From CAXTSE01 sp035554115 (GTDB lineage: Bacteria > Actinomycetota > Actinomycetes > Actinomycetales > Microbacteriaceae): a DNA stretch of 64,000 bases. The position numbers and the translations under genes are program-made. This document shows, one piece after another, positions 62,032-64,000 of the stretch (position 1 is the first letter of the stretch; each line of letters starts with the position of its first letter). The notes below the pieces were generated by a model. The model did no database searches and was not told where the DNA came from. It saw nothing but the letters and a program-made list of their open reading frames with translations. The DNA lies in contig DATMIW010000013.1 in NCBI GenBank assembly GCA_035554115.1, positions 1 through 64,000 on the forward strand, read 5' to 3'.

Positions 62032-62370
62032 TCATCGCCCGCCGCTCAGGGCACAACTGGCACCGCTTGGAGCAACACCGAATCGTGCGAGCGGGCCTTT
62101 CGGGCGAACCGTGACGCGAGCGCACGCGAGGTCACCCGACGTCGAGAGCGCAAGAGTCGCATCCTCGATCTGGCGAGCCAAATGCGCGGCGATTGCACCC
62201 CGTGATTCGCCCCGACCATACGATCGCGCGGCGTCGGCCGCCGCATCCTGTGCGCGAAGCGTCTGACCGGCAAGCTGCACCCCGCCGATCGCGATGGCGA
62301 GCACCACGACCACCGCAGGCAGCGCGATTGCGAATTCGGCGACAACGCTTCCGCGTTCGCGATCGCTCAT
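62032..62370 (-). CDS. TadE-like pilus-assembly protein
   Basis: This 112-residue protein starts with RERGSVVAEFAIALPAVVVVLAIAI, the TadE motif in which a charged stretch precedes a hydrophobic helix with a conserved glutamate. It then has AQDAAADAARSYGRGE and a small soluble domain with two cysteines. TadE/F pseudopilins take part in Flp-pilus assembly. The ATG overlaps the DUF4244 stop (ATGA), as in other actinobacterial Tad clusters. Confidence 0.84.
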   Translation of the reverse strand: MSDRERGSVVAEFAIALPAVVVVLAIAIGGVQLAGQTLRAQDAAADAARSYGRGESRGAIAAHLARQIEDATLALSTSGDLACARVTVRPKGPLARFGVAPSGASCALSGGR

Positions 62371-62567
62371 CCCGCGACGGAAAGTGCCGAACGCACGAGA
62401 TCGGTGAGGATCGCCTGCACCTCACCCGATTTGAGGATCACGACGAGAAGGCCGGCAAAGCCCACCGCCGCCATGATCGTTATCGCGTATTCGGCGGTGG
62501 CTGCACCATCATCGCGGTGCAGTCGAGCGCAAAGAGTTGAGAGGGAAAAAGGTGTGGGACGGGTCAT
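62367..62567 (-). CDS. DUF4244 small Flp-pilin-like protein
   Basis: AGAAGGAG lies 9 bases before ATG 62567, giving a 66-residue protein. A polar N-terminus with charged DDGAATAEYAI (about 30-40) is followed by one hydrophobic helix (about 38-53), as in DUF4244 proteins that occupy the Flp pilin position in actinobacterial tad clusters. It is probably the major pilin; no separate flp gene is visible nearby. Confidence 0.82.
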   Translation of the reverse strand: MTRPTPFSLSTLCARLHRDDGAATAEYAITIMAAVGFAGLLVVILKSGEVQAILTDLVRSALSVAG

Positions 62568-62710
62568 CTGAAGTTGCTCCTTCTGCGGGTCTGGACGCAA
62601 CGACTACGGTGCCGGATACGGACACCCCCCGGTCGGTCAAACCCCACATCTTGGGATGACGCGGGACCGGCAGGACAGTGGAGGAGTAGCGGAATCTGGG
62701 GTGCCTTGAG

Positions 62711-63718
62711 TCAGACCGGCAGCGCCGTGGTCGAGAGAATCGCGAGCGCGATCGGAGCAACCCCCAGGGCAACAAATGCCGGCAGAACACACAGTCCCAG
62801 CGGCAGCAGAAGGCGCGATTCGAGTTCGGCCGCGCGTCGAGCGGCGTCGCTTCGGGCCGCGCGACGGCATCCCTCCGCTTCTGCGCGCAGCAAGGCCGCT
62901 ACGGGGACACCGGCCGAGCGCGCAAAAGAAAGGACCGCATCCACGTCGTCCAGAGGGACGGTACTCCCCGGCGTCGCATCACGTCGCCTCGATGCGCCAC
63001 TGGCCGCCACGTCCTGAGTAACTTCTTCGTAGACCTCATCCACCAGCCGTCGCGCTCCCTCGACAGACGACCCGCCTCCGAGCGCAATTGCCACCAACTC
63101 ATAGGAGAGCCCAGGAGTCGCGTCCCGAGTGCGTGCAGACGCCACCAGGCGTCGATTCCACGCGAGGCCCGTCGCAACGAGACCTCCGCCAACGACGACA
63201 CACATAATCCCTGGCGGTGTTATGAGTACAGGAAAGATGTCGAACCCCAGCAGCATCCCGAGACCGAGTCCGACAAGTGGCAGCGCGAGGACGATTCGAC
63301 TCGTGGCCATGGGCCCGGCGAGAGCGACCTCGATGTCGCGCGCCGACTGTCCCAGGCTGCGAAGAACTTCCGCCAAGCGCCCCAGCGTCGGCGCTAGGGG
63401 CGCGCCGGCCCGCGTCGCGACCGCCCAAACAACGGCGACCGCGACCCAGGCCGAGACCTCTGCGGGCGGAGCCTCGACCGCAGCGCGGCGCAGCCTTTCC
63501 GGGATGTCGTGCGCCGCGAGGAGCCCGTCAACGACACGATGTGGAACCGTACCTGCCTCTCCGGCGCCCGCCGATCCGCGGGACACATCGGATGCCTGGC
63601 TCGCAGCCGCCGCCACATGTGTCCACGCCGACACCGGAGCCAGCCCCGCATCCAGCAACACAGCGAGTCGCTGCACGGCGACTGCGGCCGCCTCAAACGA
63701 CGGGGTCGGCGACCTCAT
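62711..63718 (-). CDS. Type II secretion F-domain protein, apparent TadB-TadC fusion
   Basis: This 335-residue protein overlaps the TadA stop (ATGA). The first half (about 10-190) has QRLAVLLDAGLAPVSAW and, near 140-195, two hydrophobic helices, as in TadB. The second half begins with LSYELVAIALGGGSSVEGARRLVDE and ends in a hydrophobic helix (about 300-330), as in TadC. Actinobacterial clusters usually carry two separate genes here, so this looks like a fusion or a shortened pair. It should form the inner-membrane platform of the pilus machine. Confidence 0.8.
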   Translation of the reverse strand: MRSPTPSFEAAAVAVQRLAVLLDAGLAPVSAWTHVAAAASQASDVSRGSAGAGEAGTVPHRVVDGLLAAHDIPERLRRAAVEAPPAEVSAWVAVAVVWAVATRAGAPLAPTLGRLAEVLRSLGQSARDIEVALAGPMATSRIVLALPLVGLGLGMLLGFDIFPVLITPPGIMCVVVGGGLVATGLAWNRRLVASARTRDATPGLSYELVAIALGGGSSVEGARRLVDEVYEEVTQDVAASGASRRRDATPGSTVPLDDVDAVLSFARSAGVPVAALLRAEAEGCRRAARSDAARRAAELESRLLLPLGLCVLPAFVALGVAPIALAILSTTALPV

Positions 63719-64000
63719 GCCGGCTCCTCGTCGATGGCCAATCGGCCGCCCTCAAGTGACAGGACGCCCATCGCCGCCAATCGGCGTGTCTCGCCCACTC
63801 GCTCGACGTGCAGCACCGCATCGAAGGCACTCACGGCCTGACGGGCTACGGCATCCGCAGAAAGGCCGGCAAGCGAGCCGAGAGCTTCGATTCGCGCAGG
63901 AAGGTCGTCCAAAGAATTGGCGTGCACGGTCCCAGCTCCCCCGTCGTGACCGGTGTTGAGCGCGCCCAGTAGCTCGCGCAGTTCGGCACCGCGACATTCA
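63715..64000 (-). CDS. TadA/CpaF-type secretion ATPase, C-terminal part (runs off the right edge)
   Basis: The frame is open to the window edge, so the N-terminal part is missing. The visible sequence contains CRGAELRELLGALNTGHDGG followed by GTVHANSLDDLPARIEALG, the His-box and surrounding motif of TadA/CpaF ATPases that power pilus extension. The rest is helical. It is the first gene of the tad cluster within the window. Confidence 0.85.
   Translation of the reverse strand, partial: ECRGAELRELLGALNTGHDGGAGTVHANSLDDLPARIEALGSLAGLSADAVARQAVSAFDAVLHVERVGETRRLAAMGVLSLEGGRLAIDEEPA

Overview
The window is GC-rich actinobacterial DNA. GTG starts are frequent, and neighbouring genes often overlap as GTGA, ATGA or TGATG. 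Several gene sets are typical of high-GC Gram-positives: a TadA/TadB-C/DUF4244/TadE cluster beside topA, tmk and holB; acyl-CoA carboxylase alpha, beta and epsilon subunits; a WbbL-type rhamnosyltransferase; and an LGFP-repeat wall protein. The order LCP-purE-purK-gtrA-PH protein-birA with accD/accA nearby suggests Micrococcales, probably Microbacteriaceae. That placement is inference. I saw no rRNA, tRNA, CRISPR array, insertion sequence or prophage genes.

From about 0.4 to 38.5 kb lies one large surface-polysaccharide locus made of short blocks on alternating strands. In order: two Wzy-like polymerases/ligases (0.4-3.1 kb); an LpxA-like acyltransferase, DegT aminotransferase and Gfo/Idh dehydrogenase trio for a 3-amino or 3-acylamino sugar (3.1-6.0 kb); a DUF2142 membrane protein, glycosyltransferase, WecB-like epimerase and Wzx-like flippase (5.9-11.0 kb); a DUF2304/glycosyltransferase pair and two large glycosyltransferases (11.0-16.2 kb); a soluble FlaA1/CapD-like dehydratase and an epimerase (16.4-18.6 kb); a secreted LGFP protein (18.6-20.4 kb); a GT-C/methyltransferase/GT2/EamA operon running into rmlA-rmlC (20.4-25.8 kb); a cassette with FdtA/FdtB-type genes and glycosyltransferases bounded by a 19-bp direct repeat (25.8-31.9 kb); a Wzm/Wzt exporter (32.9-34.5 kb); and wbbL, rmlB, rmlD and a GT4 (34.5-38.5 kb). 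Together these could make dTDP-L-rhamnose, a dTDP-3-amino-3,6-dideoxyhexose and a UDP-amino sugar, assemble lipid-linked chains, and export them by two different routes. An LCP ligase gene at 38.5-39.8 kb could attach the product to the wall.

From 38.5 to 54.2 kb are housekeeping genes: LCP, purE, purK, GtrA, a PH-domain protein, birA, a polyprenol-phosphate mannose synthase with an FkbM methyltransferase, acyl-CoA carboxylase beta and epsilon, a three-gene two-component system with one kinase-like protein lacking recognisable catalytic motifs, an RNA methyltransferase, maf, and the biotinylated acyl-CoA carboxylase alpha chain.

From 54.2 to 64.0 kb, all on the minus strand, are an AbiEi-like protein, a secreted lipoprotein hydrolase, holB, tmk, topA, and a Tad-type cluster whose last gene (TadE-like) runs in frame into topA without a stop codon. 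The window opens inside an acyl-CoA dehydrogenase gene and closes inside tadA.

The observations most worth checking are the LpxA/GnnB/GnnA-like trio in a presumed single-membrane bacterium, the repeat-bounded glycosyltransferase cassette, the TadE-like/topA open fusion, and the paired normal and degenerate sensor kinases.
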